Shown here in pieces: positions 1-6,853 of a stretch of DNA of 8,452 nt. The first letter of the stretch is position 1, and the number at the start of each line of letters is the position of its first letter. Under the pieces are notes generated by a model. It was given only the letters and a program-made list of their open reading frames with translations. It made no database searches and had not been told where the DNA came from. The stretch is from Actinomycetota bacterium. GTDB lineage: Bacteria; Actinomycetota; Actinomycetes; S36-B12. The stretch spans positions 1 to 8,452 of the forward strand of contig RGQW01000071.1 in assembly GCA_010029945.1 (NCBI GenBank), written 5' to 3'. A program made the translations under genes and the position numbers.

Positions 1-327
1 GGCCTCGATGTGGCCGCGGACGGACTCGTTGACGTGTTCGTCGTACCGATCGGCCCAGCGGCCCGGCGCGTGGCCGTGGGAGTGGCGACGCAATTGCGTG
101 GTGCCGGGATTCGGGTGGACATGGCCTACGGTGATCGCGGACTCAAGGGTTCGATGAAGGCCGCCGATCGATCGGGGGCGCCGCTGGTTGTCGTCATCGG
201 AGATGATGAGGTGCAATCGTCGAGCGCTCAAATCAAGAACATGGCCGACGGGGCCCAAGAGACCGTCACCTTGGAGTCCTTGGTAGCCGACGTGGGAGCA
301 CGTTTGTCACAGAAGGGAACGTTGTGA
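1..327 (+). CDS. hisS: Histidyl-tRNA synthetase, C-terminal fragment (5' end outside window)
   Basis: This is the last 108 codons of a class II aminoacyl-tRNA synthetase that charges tRNA(His) with histidine in the cytosol. The frame is open from the first base, and the in-frame ATG/GTG codons near the edge are internal. What is visible is the C-terminal alpha/beta anticodon-binding domain. It has the pattern VFVVPIG at the first strand, then AYGDRGLKGSMKAADRSGAP, a strand LVVVIGDDE, and the closing segment ETVTLESLVADVGARL. This matches the HisRS anticodon domain, in which the R-x-L-K-x-x-x-K-A-A region is conserved. A full HisRS is about 420-430 residues, so roughly three quarters, including the catalytic core, lies upstream. 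The stop codon TGA overlaps the GTG start of aspS in a GTGA tetranucleotide, and hisS-aspS pairing is common in bacteria. The other class II synthetases sharing this fold (ThrRS, ProRS, GlyRS) are less likely given the motif wording and the aspS neighbour. Confidence 0.9.
   Translation, partial: GLDVAADGLVDVFVVPIGPAARRVAVGVATQLRGAGIRVDMAYGDRGLKGSMKAADRSGAPLVVVIGDDEVQSSSAQIKNMADGAQETVTLESLVADVGARLSQKGTL
311..320 (+). promoter_or_regulatory. Shine-Dalgarno site for aspS
   Basis: The purine run AGAAGGGAAC lies just before the GTG at 324 and inside the last codons of hisS. It supports GTG 324 as the true aspS start and translational coupling through the GTGA overlap. The assignment rests on sequence and spacing only. 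Confidence 0.6.
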
Positions 328-2090
328 TCAGAACCGTCGACGCCGGCGATATCCGCGAGAGCGACGCTGGTCGCATCGTCACCCTTGCCGGATGGATTGC
401 GTCCCGACGTGACCATGGCGGGGTTGCGTTCTTGGACCTGCGTGACGCATCTGGTCGGGCCCAGGTCGTGGTGCGTGAGTCCGCAGTCGCGCACCCGCTT
501 CGCGACGAGTTCTGCATCCAGGTGACCGGCGAGGTGGCTATCCGGCCCGAGGGAAACGAGAATCCGGAACTGCCGACGGGTGCCGTGGAAGTCATCTCTC
601 ACGACCTGGTCGTCCTGTCGACGAGCGCCCCGCTGCCGTTTCCTATCGATGATCGAGTCACCATCAGCGATGAAGTCAGGCTCAAGCACCGCTACCTCGA
701 TCTACGTCGCACCAAACCGGGTGACGCGATTCGTATGCGTTCGCGGGTCAATCAGGTAGCCCGCGCGGTGCTTCTTGATCGAGACTTCGTGGAGGTCGAA
801 ACCCCCACCCTCACCCGATCCACTCCCGAGGGAGCACGAGACTTCCTCGTGCCCGTTCGCCTGCAGCCCGGCCACTGGTACGCGCTCCCACAATCTCCCC
901 AATTGTTCAAGCAGCTGCTCATGGTCGGCGGAATCGAGCGGTATTTCCAGATCGCCCGGTGTTACCGCGATGAAGATTTTCGCGCCGACCGGCAACCGGA
1001 ATTCACCCAACTCGACATCGAGATGAGTTTCGTCGAACAACAGGACGTCATTGATGTCGGGGAAGCTGTCATTCGCGCGCTGTGGTCCGAGGTCGGCGGA
1101 TACGACATCGCGGAGATTCCCCGGATGACGTACGCCGATGCCATGCGTCGATTCGGAACCGACAAACCAGATCTGCGTTTCGGTCTCGAACTCGTCGAAC
1201 TCACCGAGTATTTCGCCCACACGCCGTTCCGGGTCTTCCAAGCCGATTACGTCGGCTGCGTCGTCATGCCGGGTGGAGCCGACCAGCCTCGTCGTCAGTT
1301 CGATGCCTGGCAGGAATGGGCCAAGCAGCGCGGCGCCAAGGGTTTGGCCTATGTCACCGTCGGTGACGACGGCACCCTCGGCGGGCCGGTGGCCAAGAAC
1401 TTGAGCGAGGAGGAACGAGACGGCCTCGTTGCTGCTGCCGGGGCTTCTGTGGGAGATGCCATCTTCTTCGCGGCCGGTCGCGCCAGCGAGGCTCGAGCAT
1501 TGCTGGGAGCCGCACGGGTGGAGATCGCAGATCGGTTGTCCTTGATCGACACCAGTCAGTGGTCCTTCGTCTGGGTCGTTGACGCACCCATGTTTGAGCA
1601 GGTGCAGGCAGACGATGGAACGTGGGTATGGACAGCGGTACACCACCCGTTCACATCCCCGAACGCCGAGTGGATCGAGACGTTTGACTCGCAGCCGGGC
1701 GAGGCCCTTGCCTGGGCGTATGACCTGGTGTGCAACGGCAATGAAATCGGTGGCGGAAGTATCCGTATTCACAACCCGGATGTGCAACGGCGCGTGTTCG
1801 ACGTGCTCGGCCTCGGCGAGGAAGAAGCCCGAGAGAAGTTCGGCTTCCTGCTGGATGCTTTCGCGTACGGACCGCCACCCCACGGAGGCATCGCCTTCGG
1901 CTGGGATCGCATTTGCATGTTGCTCGCCGATGCCGATTCGCTGCGCGACGTCATCGCATTCCCCAAGACCGGTGGCGGGCACGATCCGCTCACGGGAGCA
2001 CCGACGCCGATCACGGCGGAACAGCGCTCCGAAGCCGGTATCGATGTGGATCCTGAGCTGGCCGAGGCGTCACCAGCCGGTGACGCGTAG
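324..2090 (+). CDS. aspS: Aspartyl-tRNA synthetase, bacterial type, probably non-discriminating (Asp/Asn)
   Basis: A 588-residue class II synthetase that ligates Asp to tRNA(Asp); the length is normal for bacterial AspRS. In order: an N-terminal OB-fold anticodon-binding domain (about 1-105, with RRDHGGVAFLDLRD at 28-41), the catalytic core, the bacterial GAD insertion (about 280-420), the rest of the core, and a typical tail (FPKTGGGHDPLTGAP). Motif 2 is CYRDEDFRADRQPEFTQLD with the ATP-contacting Arg at 220. Motif 3 is GIAFGWDRICMLL with Arg529. The start is GTG, supported by a good ribosome site at 311-320 and the 4-base overlap with hisS. His31 and the Gly of RPEGNENP (Gly78) match the residues associated with non-discriminating bacterial AspRS; discriminating enzymes such as E. 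coli's have Leu at the His31 position. The enzyme therefore probably also makes Asp-tRNA(Asn) for GatCAB; that is an inference. A perfect hairpin covers its last codons. Confidence 0.98.
   Translation: MIRTVDAGDIRESDAGRIVTLAGWIASRRDHGGVAFLDLRDASGRAQVVVRESAVAHPLRDEFCIQVTGEVAIRPEGNENPELPTGAVEVISHDLVVLSTSAPLPFPIDDRVTISDEVRLKHRYLDLRRTKPGDAIRMRSRVNQVARAVLLDRDFVEVETPTLTRSTPEGARDFLVPVRLQPGHWYALPQSPQLFKQLLMVGGIERYFQIARCYRDEDFRADRQPEFTQLDIEMSFVEQQDVIDVGEAVIRALWSEVGGYDIAEIPRMTYADAMRRFGTDKPDLRFGLELVELTEYFAHTPFRVFQADYVGCVVMPGGADQPRRQFDAWQEWAKQRGAKGLAYVTVGDDGTLGGPVAKNLSEEERDGLVAAAGASVGDAIFFAAGRASEARALLGAARVEIADRLSLIDTSQWSFVWVVDAPMFEQVQADDGTWVWTAVHHPFTSPNAEWIETFDSQPGEALAWAYDLVCNGNEIGGGSIRIHNPDVQRRVFDVLGLGEEEAREKFGFLLDAFAYGPPPHGGIAFGWDRICMLLADADSLRDVIAFPKTGGGHDPLTGAPTPITAEQRSEAGIDVDPELAEASPAGDA
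2067..2086 (+). promoter_or_regulatory. Perfect 8-bp stem-loop at the aspS 3' end, before rarA
   Basis: GCGTCACC (2067-2074), loop AGCC, then GGTGACGC (2079-2086) form a perfect 8-bp stem with a 4-base loop. It ends one base before the aspS stop codon TAG and 17 bases before the rarA ATG. No U-tract follows, so it is not a canonical intrinsic terminator. It could be a U-less actinobacterial-type terminator or attenuator, an RNA-processing or stability element, or a modulator of rarA translation. It could also be chance in G+C-rich coding sequence, since it encodes the weakly constrained C-terminal tail of AspRS. The structure is seen directly; its function is inference. Confidence 0.4.
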
Positions 2091-2102
2091 GCGGCGACAG
2101 CC

Positions 2103-3434
2103 ATGACGCTGTTCGACGATCGTGATCGTGCTGATCGGCCGGACGCACCACTCGCCGTCCGCATGCGACCGCGCACCGTCGACGAAGTGGTCGGCCAAGA
2201 AGCGGCCTTGGCGGAAGGGTCGCCGCTGCGCTCACTGGTGACCGGGGGAGTCCGCGGAGCTGTGTCTGTTGTGCTGTGGGGGCCCCCGGGAACGGGAAAA
2301 ACCACCCTCGCGACGTTGGTCTCGCGCGAATCTGGACGGGTGTTCACCGAACTGTCTGCGGTGACCGCGGGGGTGAAGGATGTGCGGGCGGTTATCGACG
2401 ACGCTCGAGAGCGACTGCGGCTGCACGACCTCGGCACGGTCCTCTTCGTCGACGAGGTGCACCGTTTCAGCAAGAGCCAGCAAGACGCCCTGTTGCCCGC
2501 TGTGGAGAACGGATGGGTCACGCTCATCGCCGCGACCACCGAGAACCCCAGCTTCTCGGTCATCGCCCCCTTGCTGTCCCGAAGCATCGTGGTGACGTTG
2601 CAACCGTTGACCGATGAGGGCCTTGAGACGGTTATTCGACGAGCGATCTCGCACGAACGAGGCTTGGCCGACGAAGTTTCGGTCACCGATGAGGCGATCG
2701 CCTATCTCGTTCGCGTGAGTGCTGGCGATGCCCGGCGCGGCCTCACCGCGCTCGACGCGGCGTGTGCCGCGGCCGTGGGCCCCGACGCAAGCATCGACCT
2801 GGCTGCGGTGGAAGCCGCCGTCCAACACGCGGCCGTCCGGTACGACAAGGACGGCGATCAGCACTATGACGTTGTCAGCGCGTTCATCAAGAGCGTCCGC
2901 GGCAGCGATCCTGATGCCGCCCTGCATTACCTCGCCCGCATGCTCGAAGCCGGTGAGGATCCACGCTTCATCGCGCGCCGGCTGATGATTCTGGCGAGCG
3001 AGGACGTCGGATTGGCTGATCCGACCGTGCTGGTGACAACAACCGCCGCCGCACAGTCCGTGGCGATGATCGGAATGCCGGAAGCGCGAATAGTCCTGGC
3101 CCACGCGACCGTTCACGCGGCGCTCGCGCCCAAGTCCAACGCGGTTTACCGGGGAATTGAGGCCGCGATTGCCGATGTGAAGAACGCGAACATCGGCACG
3201 GTCCCGGCGCACCTGCGGGACGCTCACTACGCGAATGCAGCATCTCTGGGGCACGGCACCGACTACGTCTATCCCCACGATGTCCCCGGCGGTGTCGCCG
3301 AGGCGCAGTACCTGCCGCCGGAGTTGCAGGGTGCGAGGTATTACGAACCCACCGACCACGGGGCAGAGGCGAAGTGGGGGGAGATCGCTCGGCGCCTTCA
3401 CCAGCGTCGGGAGGGTGGATCGGTCGACGCATAG
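2103..3434 (+). CDS. rarA: Replication-associated recombination protein A (RarA/MgsA), AAA+ ATPase
   Basis: A 443-residue AAA+ ATPase of the clamp-loader clade, related to eukaryotic Mgs1/WRNIP1, that acts at stalled replication forks with SSB and the replisome. The length fits the family (E. coli RarA is 447). Visible motifs: an N-terminal RPRTVDEVVGQ segment typical of RarA and clamp loaders, Walker A GPPGTGKT at 60-67 (Lys66), Walker B VLFVDEVHRF with Asp117/Glu118, sensor 1 AATTEN with Asn148, a probable arginine finger in LLSRS (Arg160), and sensor 2 GDARRGL (Arg211/Arg212). The C-terminal part carries the family's tetramerisation region and the end signature RYYEPTDHG. RuvB is excluded by the lack of its DNA-binding wing and by the RarA-specific ATTENPSFSV. 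The ATG lies 12 bases after the aspS stop with only a weak purine-rich site (AGGCGG), so its translation may depend on readthrough coupling from aspS. All catalytic residues are intact. Confidence 0.97.
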   Translation: MTLFDDRDRADRPDAPLAVRMRPRTVDEVVGQEAALAEGSPLRSLVTGGVRGAVSVVLWGPPGTGKTTLATLVSRESGRVFTELSAVTAGVKDVRAVIDDARERLRLHDLGTVLFVDEVHRFSKSQQDALLPAVENGWVTLIAATTENPSFSVIAPLLSRSIVVTLQPLTDEGLETVIRRAISHERGLADEVSVTDEAIAYLVRVSAGDARRGLTALDAACAAAVGPDASIDLAAVEAAVQHAAVRYDKDGDQHYDVVSAFIKSVRGSDPDAALHYLARMLEAGEDPRFIARRLMILASEDVGLADPTVLVTTTAAAQSVAMIGMPEARIVLAHATVHAALAPKSNAVYRGIEAAIADVKNANIGTVPAHLRDAHYANAASLGHGTDYVYPHDVPGGVAEAQYLPPELQGARYYEPTDHGAEAKWGEIARRLHQRREGGSVDA

Positions 3435-3444
3435 GCTGTGTCAC

Positions 3445-3723
3445 GTGCGACGACTTGTATGGACGGCGATCGGTGCAGCCGGAGGCATTTGGGCCTACCG
3501 CAAGAGCAGTGAGTGGCTCGACCAGGCTCGTGATCAGGGTGTGGCGCTCACCATTCAGCAGGCGGCGCTCAACACGACCCAGGCGGCGCATCGGCTCTCC
3601 GCCGTGATCGCCGACCGCGGACAACAATCAGACCGCGGGCAGCAATCAGACCGCGGGCACCAATCGAGCCGCGGTCAGCAGCCAGGTCAGTCAGATGGCA
3701 TCGATCCCGGAGGCCGCAGCTGA
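3445..3723 (+). CDS. Small DUF6167-like protein with a C-terminal DRGQQS repeat
   Basis: A 92-residue protein of unknown function, resembling the DUF6167 proteins encoded just upstream of alaS in many actinobacteria. It starts with RRLVWTAIGAAGGIWAYRK: a basic N-terminus, a short hydrophobic stretch at about 4-17 rich in small residues, then a Lys/Arg. This suggests a membrane-associated segment. Residues 18-56 look helical and amphipathic (SSEWLDQARDQGVALTIQQA, then further Ala-rich sequence). From residue 57 the tail is low-complexity: four copies of a DRGQQS-like hexapeptide, then a Gly/Ser/Asp-rich end. I chose GTG 3445 because the conserved start motif follows it directly and it lies 10 bases after the rarA stop. 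The frame is open further upstream, but that part overlaps rarA and does not look like family sequence. The ribosome site is poor. The stop overlaps the alaS ATG by one base (TGATG), so it probably couples to alaS. The function is unknown. Confidence 0.75.
   Translation: MRRLVWTAIGAAGGIWAYRKSSEWLDQARDQGVALTIQQAALNTTQAAHRLSAVIADRGQQSDRGQQSDRGHQSSRGQQPGQSDGIDPGGRS
3613..3684 (+). repeat. 18-bp tandem repeat, four in-frame copies
   Basis: Four head-to-tail 18-base units lie at 3613-3630, 3631-3648, 3649-3666 and 3667-3684. Copy 2 reads GACCGCGGGCAGCAATCA. Copies 1 and 2 differ by two silent changes (GGA/GGG, CAA/CAG). Copy 3 differs from copy 2 at two bases, one giving Gln to His. Copy 4 is clearly degenerate. 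Each unit contains the palindrome CCGCGG. The 18-base period keeps the frame, so copy-number change would lengthen or shorten the protein tail without breaking it. The silent differences suggest the array has aged or is under some protein-level constraint. Confidence 0.92.
3709..3713 (+). promoter_or_regulatory. Strong Shine-Dalgarno GGAGG for alaS
   Basis: A perfect GGAGG core sits nine bases before the ATG at 3723, inside the last codons of the preceding small gene. It fixes the alaS start and suggests that alaS has strong independent initiation as well as coupling through the TGATG overlap. Confidence 0.7.
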
Positions 3724-6395
3724 TGGAGTCCGCGGAGATCCGGACGCGATTCTTGAAGTACTTCGCCGACAACGGTCACGAGATCGTGCCCTCGGCGTCC
3801 CTGCTGCTGGATGATCCGACGCTGCTATTCGTCAACGCCGGCATGGTGCCTTTCAAGCCGTATTTCCTCGGCGAAGCTCCTCCGCCGTATCCCCGCGCGA
3901 CCAGCGCACAGAAGGTCGTGCGCACTTTGGACATCGAAGAGGTCGGCAAGACCACGCGTCACGCATCGTTTTTCCAGATGGCCGGCAATTTCTCCTTCGG
4001 TGACTATTTCAAGGAAGGGGCGATTCCCTTCGCGTGGGAGTTGCTTACCAAGCCGGTCGCCGATGGTGGCTACGGATTCGATGAGTCTCGACTGTGGGTC
4101 ACGGTGTATCTCGACGACGACGAGGCCATCGATATCTGGCACCGGGATGTGGGTCTTCCGTTGGATCGCATTCAGCGGCGCGGGCAGGCCGACAACTACT
4201 GGTCTATGGGGGTGCCGGGGCCGTGCGGACCCTGTTCGGAGATCTACTACGACCGAGGACCCGACTACGGCGTCGAGGGAGGTCCTATTGCCGACGAGAA
4301 CCGCTACCTCGAAGTGTGGAACCTGGTCTTCATGCAATTCGAGCGCGGTGCAGGGCCGGCAAAAGAGGACTACCCCATTTTGAACGAGCTTCCCAATAAG
4401 AACATCGACACCGGAATGGGGCTCGAACGAATGGCGGCCCTGCTGCAGGGCGTCGACAACATCTACGAGATCGACACGACACGGAGCATCCTGGACACCG
4501 CGAGCGAACTGACCGGCGCCCGGTATGGAAAGTCCGAACGCGATGATGTTGCTTTGCGGGTGGTTGCCGATCACGCACGAACCTGCACGTTCCTGATCAG
4601 CGACGGAGTTGTACCCGGCAACGAAGGTCGGGGGTACGTGCTTCGACGCCTGATGCGACGGGTGATTCGCAACATGCGCATCCTGGGAGCAGGGGAGCCG
4701 ACGATGTCGCAACTGATCGATGCGACCGTCCAGGCCATGGCGCCCCAGTACCCGGTGTTGAACGACGAAGTCGAGCGGATTCGCAGCGTCGCCATCGGGG
4801 AGGAATCCACGTTCGAGACGACGTTACGTACCGGAACCGTGTTGTTCGAGACAGCGGTCGCCGAGGCCAAGCAGTCCGGTTCGACCGTGTTGCCCGGTGA
4901 GCAGGCGTTCTCCCTGCATGACACCTATGGCTTCCCGATCGACCTCACCCTCGAGATGGCCTCCGAGCAAGGCCTGGAGGTCGATGAAGAGGGGTTCCGC
5001 ACCCTGATGGCGCAACAGCGGGAGCGAGCGAAAGCCGACGCCGCCGCTCGCAAGAGCGGTTTCGCCGCGACCACCGCGTACCGGGACGTTCTCGAACGCG
5101 ACGGATCGACATCGTTCGTCGGGTACAACGAGGTCACGACCGAATCGGTCGTGGTGGGCATCGTGACCGACGGAGAGTCCACACCCGTCGTGTCCGCGGG
5201 CCAACACGCGGAACTCATCGTGGATCGGACCCCGTTTTACGCCGAAGCCGGTGGGCAACTCGGCGACCACGGTGCGATCACCACGGCGGACGGATCGCTG
5301 TTCGAGGTGTATGACGTTCAGTCGCCGGTCCCCGGACTGTTCGTTCACCGTGGGGAAGTGCGACAGGGACAGATCACGCAGGGCGACGCCGTTGTCGCGC
5401 AGGTGGATGTGCACCGCCGTAAGGCGATTTCTCGAGCCCACACCGCCACCCACATGATCCATCGAGCCTTTCGAGAGCAGTTGGGCGAAACCGCCACCCA
5501 AATGGGGTCGGAGAACGCTCCGGGAAGGTTGCGCTTCGACTTTCCCAGTCCTGAGCCGGTATCGGGGTCGGTCCTGCGGGACGTCGAGGCGCGCGTTAAC
5601 GAGCTGCTGATCGAAGACCTCGAAGTTCACGCGCAACTGATGACGCAAGATGAAGCACGGGCGATGGGCGCCATGGCGTTGTTCGGCGAGAAGTACGGAT
5701 CTGAGGTTCGCGTTATCTCGGTCGGCGACTGGGCTCACGAACTCTGCGGAGGGACCCACGCGCAGCGCTCGGGTCAACTCGGAGTGGTGTCGTTCCTGTC
5801 CGAAGGATCGATTGGAGCCGGGATCCGACGGGTGGAGGCGCTCGTCGGTGTCGACGCGTACCAGCATCTCGCCGCAGAACACCTGCTGGTGCAGCGCCTG
5901 TCTGACTTGGTGAAGGCGCCGCGCGACGAGGTGATCTCTCGAGTGGAGCGCACGATCGCGTCGTTGAAGGATGCCGAACGCGAGTTGGCACGGTTCAAGT
6001 CCGCTGACCTGCTCTCGAACGCCGGATCGCTGATGGGTGAGGGCGTCGAGGTCGCGGGGATTCGACTGTGGACCTTCCAGGCGCCGGACGGCGTGGGGGG
6101 CAAAGAGTTACGCGAGCTGGCCCAGCACGCGAAGTCTCGGGCGCCGGCGGATCTCGCCGGCGTGTATGTCGGTGCGGCTGTTGCCGACGGCACCACGGCG
6201 ATCGTGGTCGCCTGCACTCCGGCGGCGGTAGCGGCGGGGATCCGAGCGGGTGAGGTGATGGCCACGGTGACCGAACGTATGGGTGGTCGCGGTGGCGGCA
6301 AGGACGATATGGCTCAAGGCGGGGGAGGAGACCCCGCCCAGATCGAGGCCGCCTTCGCCGACGTTGGTGCCGCGATCGGTCGCGCGCGGGGGTAG
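3723..6395 (+). CDS. alaS: Alanyl-tRNA synthetase with editing and C-Ala domains
   Basis: An 890-residue class IIc synthetase that charges tRNA(Ala) and clears mischarged Ser/Gly; full length for bacterial AlaRS. The N-terminal catalytic domain (about 1-240) has VNAGMVPFKPYFLG, then motif 2 with RHASFFQMAGNFSFGDYFK (Arg79), and motif 3 GMGLERM (231-237, Arg236). A tRNA-recognition region follows with DHART and PGNEGRGYVLRRLMRR. The editing domain carries the zinc site: HTATH at 573-577 and CGGTH at 675-679, so His573, His577, Cys675 and His679 are all present and proofreading should work. A helical linker (about 735-765) leads to the DHHA1/C-Ala domain, which ends with the glycine-rich MGGRGGGKDDMAQGGGGD. 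The start is ATG with GGAGG nine bases upstream and a one-base overlap with the preceding gene. It is followed 17 bases later by ruvX, as in most actinobacteria. Nothing in it looks truncated. Confidence 0.99.
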   Translation: MESAEIRTRFLKYFADNGHEIVPSASLLLDDPTLLFVNAGMVPFKPYFLGEAPPPYPRATSAQKVVRTLDIEEVGKTTRHASFFQMAGNFSFGDYFKEGAIPFAWELLTKPVADGGYGFDESRLWVTVYLDDDEAIDIWHRDVGLPLDRIQRRGQADNYWSMGVPGPCGPCSEIYYDRGPDYGVEGGPIADENRYLEVWNLVFMQFERGAGPAKEDYPILNELPNKNIDTGMGLERMAALLQGVDNIYEIDTTRSILDTASELTGARYGKSERDDVALRVVADHARTCTFLISDGVVPGNEGRGYVLRRLMRRVIRNMRILGAGEPTMSQLIDATVQAMAPQYPVLNDEVERIRSVAIGEESTFETTLRTGTVLFETAVAEAKQSGSTVLPGEQAFSLHDTYGFPIDLTLEMASEQGLEVDEEGFRTLMAQQRERAKADAAARKSGFAATTAYRDVLERDGSTSFVGYNEVTTESVVVGIVTDGESTPVVSAGQHAELIVDRTPFYAEAGGQLGDHGAITTADGSLFEVYDVQSPVPGLFVHRGEVRQGQITQGDAVVAQVDVHRRKAISRAHTATHMIHRAFREQLGETATQMGSENAPGRLRFDFPSPEPVSGSVLRDVEARVNELLIEDLEVHAQLMTQDEARAMGAMALFGEKYGSEVRVISVGDWAHELCGGTHAQRSGQLGVVSFLSEGSIGAGIRRVEALVGVDAYQHLAAEHLLVQRLSDLVKAPRDEVISRVERTIASLKDAERELARFKSADLLSNAGSLMGEGVEVAGIRLWTFQAPDGVGGKELRELAQHAKSRAPADLAGVYVGAAVADGTTAIVVACTPAAVAAGIRAGEVMATVTERMGGRGGGKDDMAQGGGGDPAQIEAAFADVGAAIGRARG

Positions 6396-6412
6396 GAGAG
6401 CGACCACCCATT

Positions 6413-6853
6413 ATGCGACGCGGACGCCGAATAGCTTTCGATCCGGGATCTGTCCGGATCGGCGTCGCCGTATGCGACCCGGACGGAATCTTGGCCAGTC
6501 CGCACGAACCCGTCTCTGCCGATGATGGTGCGGCGCTGAGGGAACTCATTGCTGAGGTGGAGCCAATCGAGATCGTGATTGGGCTGCCACGAGGCCTCGA
6601 CGGCAACGAGGGGGCAGCAGCTCAGGCGGCACGAAGCTTCGCCTCGAAGATCGCGTCAGCAGTGGATTTCCCCGTGCGTTTGGTCGATGAGCGACTTTCG
6701 ACCGTCCAAGCCCAGCGTGGCTTCCACGATCAAGGCGTCTCGATACGACAGAGTCGAGGCATGATCGACAGCGCCGCCGCGTCCGTCGTTTTGCAGCATG
6801 CCCTTGATGCCGAAAAGTCGAGCGGGCAGCCTCCCGGCGAGGTCCTTCCATGA
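6413..6853 (+). CDS. ruvX: YqgF/RuvX family putative pre-16S rRNA nuclease / Holliday junction resolvase
   Basis: A 146-residue RNase H-fold protein of the YqgF family, which is proposed to act in 16S rRNA 5' end maturation and, by structural analogy to RuvC, on Holliday junctions. The first strand is RIAFDPGSVRIGVAVCD, giving metal-binding Asp10. It is followed by IEIVIGLPRGLDGNEG (the GLP motif), LVDERLST with Asp92/Glu93, and MIDSAAASVVLQ with Asp119. The length matches the family (about 138-155). The start ATG follows an AGGAGAG tract at 6394-6400 that overlaps the alaS stop; the spacing is somewhat long but there is no better in-frame start. The stop overlaps the mltG start in an ATGA tetranucleotide, so the two are likely co-translated. 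The alaS-ruvX-mltG order is widely conserved and supports the call more than sequence alone would. The exact substrate in this organism cannot be read from sequence. Confidence 0.95.
   Translation: MRRGRRIAFDPGSVRIGVAVCDPDGILASPHEPVSADDGAALRELIAEVEPIEIVIGLPRGLDGNEGAAAQAARSFASKIASAVDFPVRLVDERLSTVQAQRGFHDQGVSIRQSRGMIDSAAASVVLQHALDAEKSSGQPPGEVLP

Noticed and set aside
702..1982. 426-codon open frame on the minus strand inside aspS
   Set aside because: It lies wholly antisense to a well-supported AspRS gene. Its translation shows no recognisable domain and has the Gly/Arg/His-rich look of a reverse-complement shadow in G+C-rich DNA.
1769..2686. 305-codon minus-strand open frame spanning the aspS-rarA junction
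   Set aside because: It is Ser/Thr/Arg-rich with no domain and runs across two real genes in antisense. The translation is typical of an out-of-frame reading of G+C-rich codons.
2232..3401. 389-codon minus-strand open frame inside rarA
   Set aside because: It is antisense to RarA, whose motifs are complete. The composition is that of a shadow frame, and it has no ribosome site or family motif that I can see.
3235..3444. Upstream extension of the small DUF6167-like gene into rarA (ATG at 3235)
   Set aside because: The extra 70 codons overlap rarA in another frame and read as Arg/Ser/Pro-rich shadow sequence. The family-like N-terminus begins at the GTG at 3445.
3613..3684. Possible CRISPR-like array (regular repeats)
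   Set aside because: The units are contiguous 18-mers without unique spacers and are read in frame within a coding sequence, so this is a simple tandem repeat.
4824..5882. 352-codon minus-strand open frame inside alaS
   Set aside because: It is fully antisense to the AlaRS recognition and editing regions, with shadow-like composition and no motifs.
6142..6162. CGCCGGCG inverted repeat with a 5-base loop inside alaS
   Set aside because: CGCCGGCG is itself a palindrome and such words are frequent in G+C-rich coding sequence. It sits mid-gene in a conserved domain with no junction or U-tract nearby.
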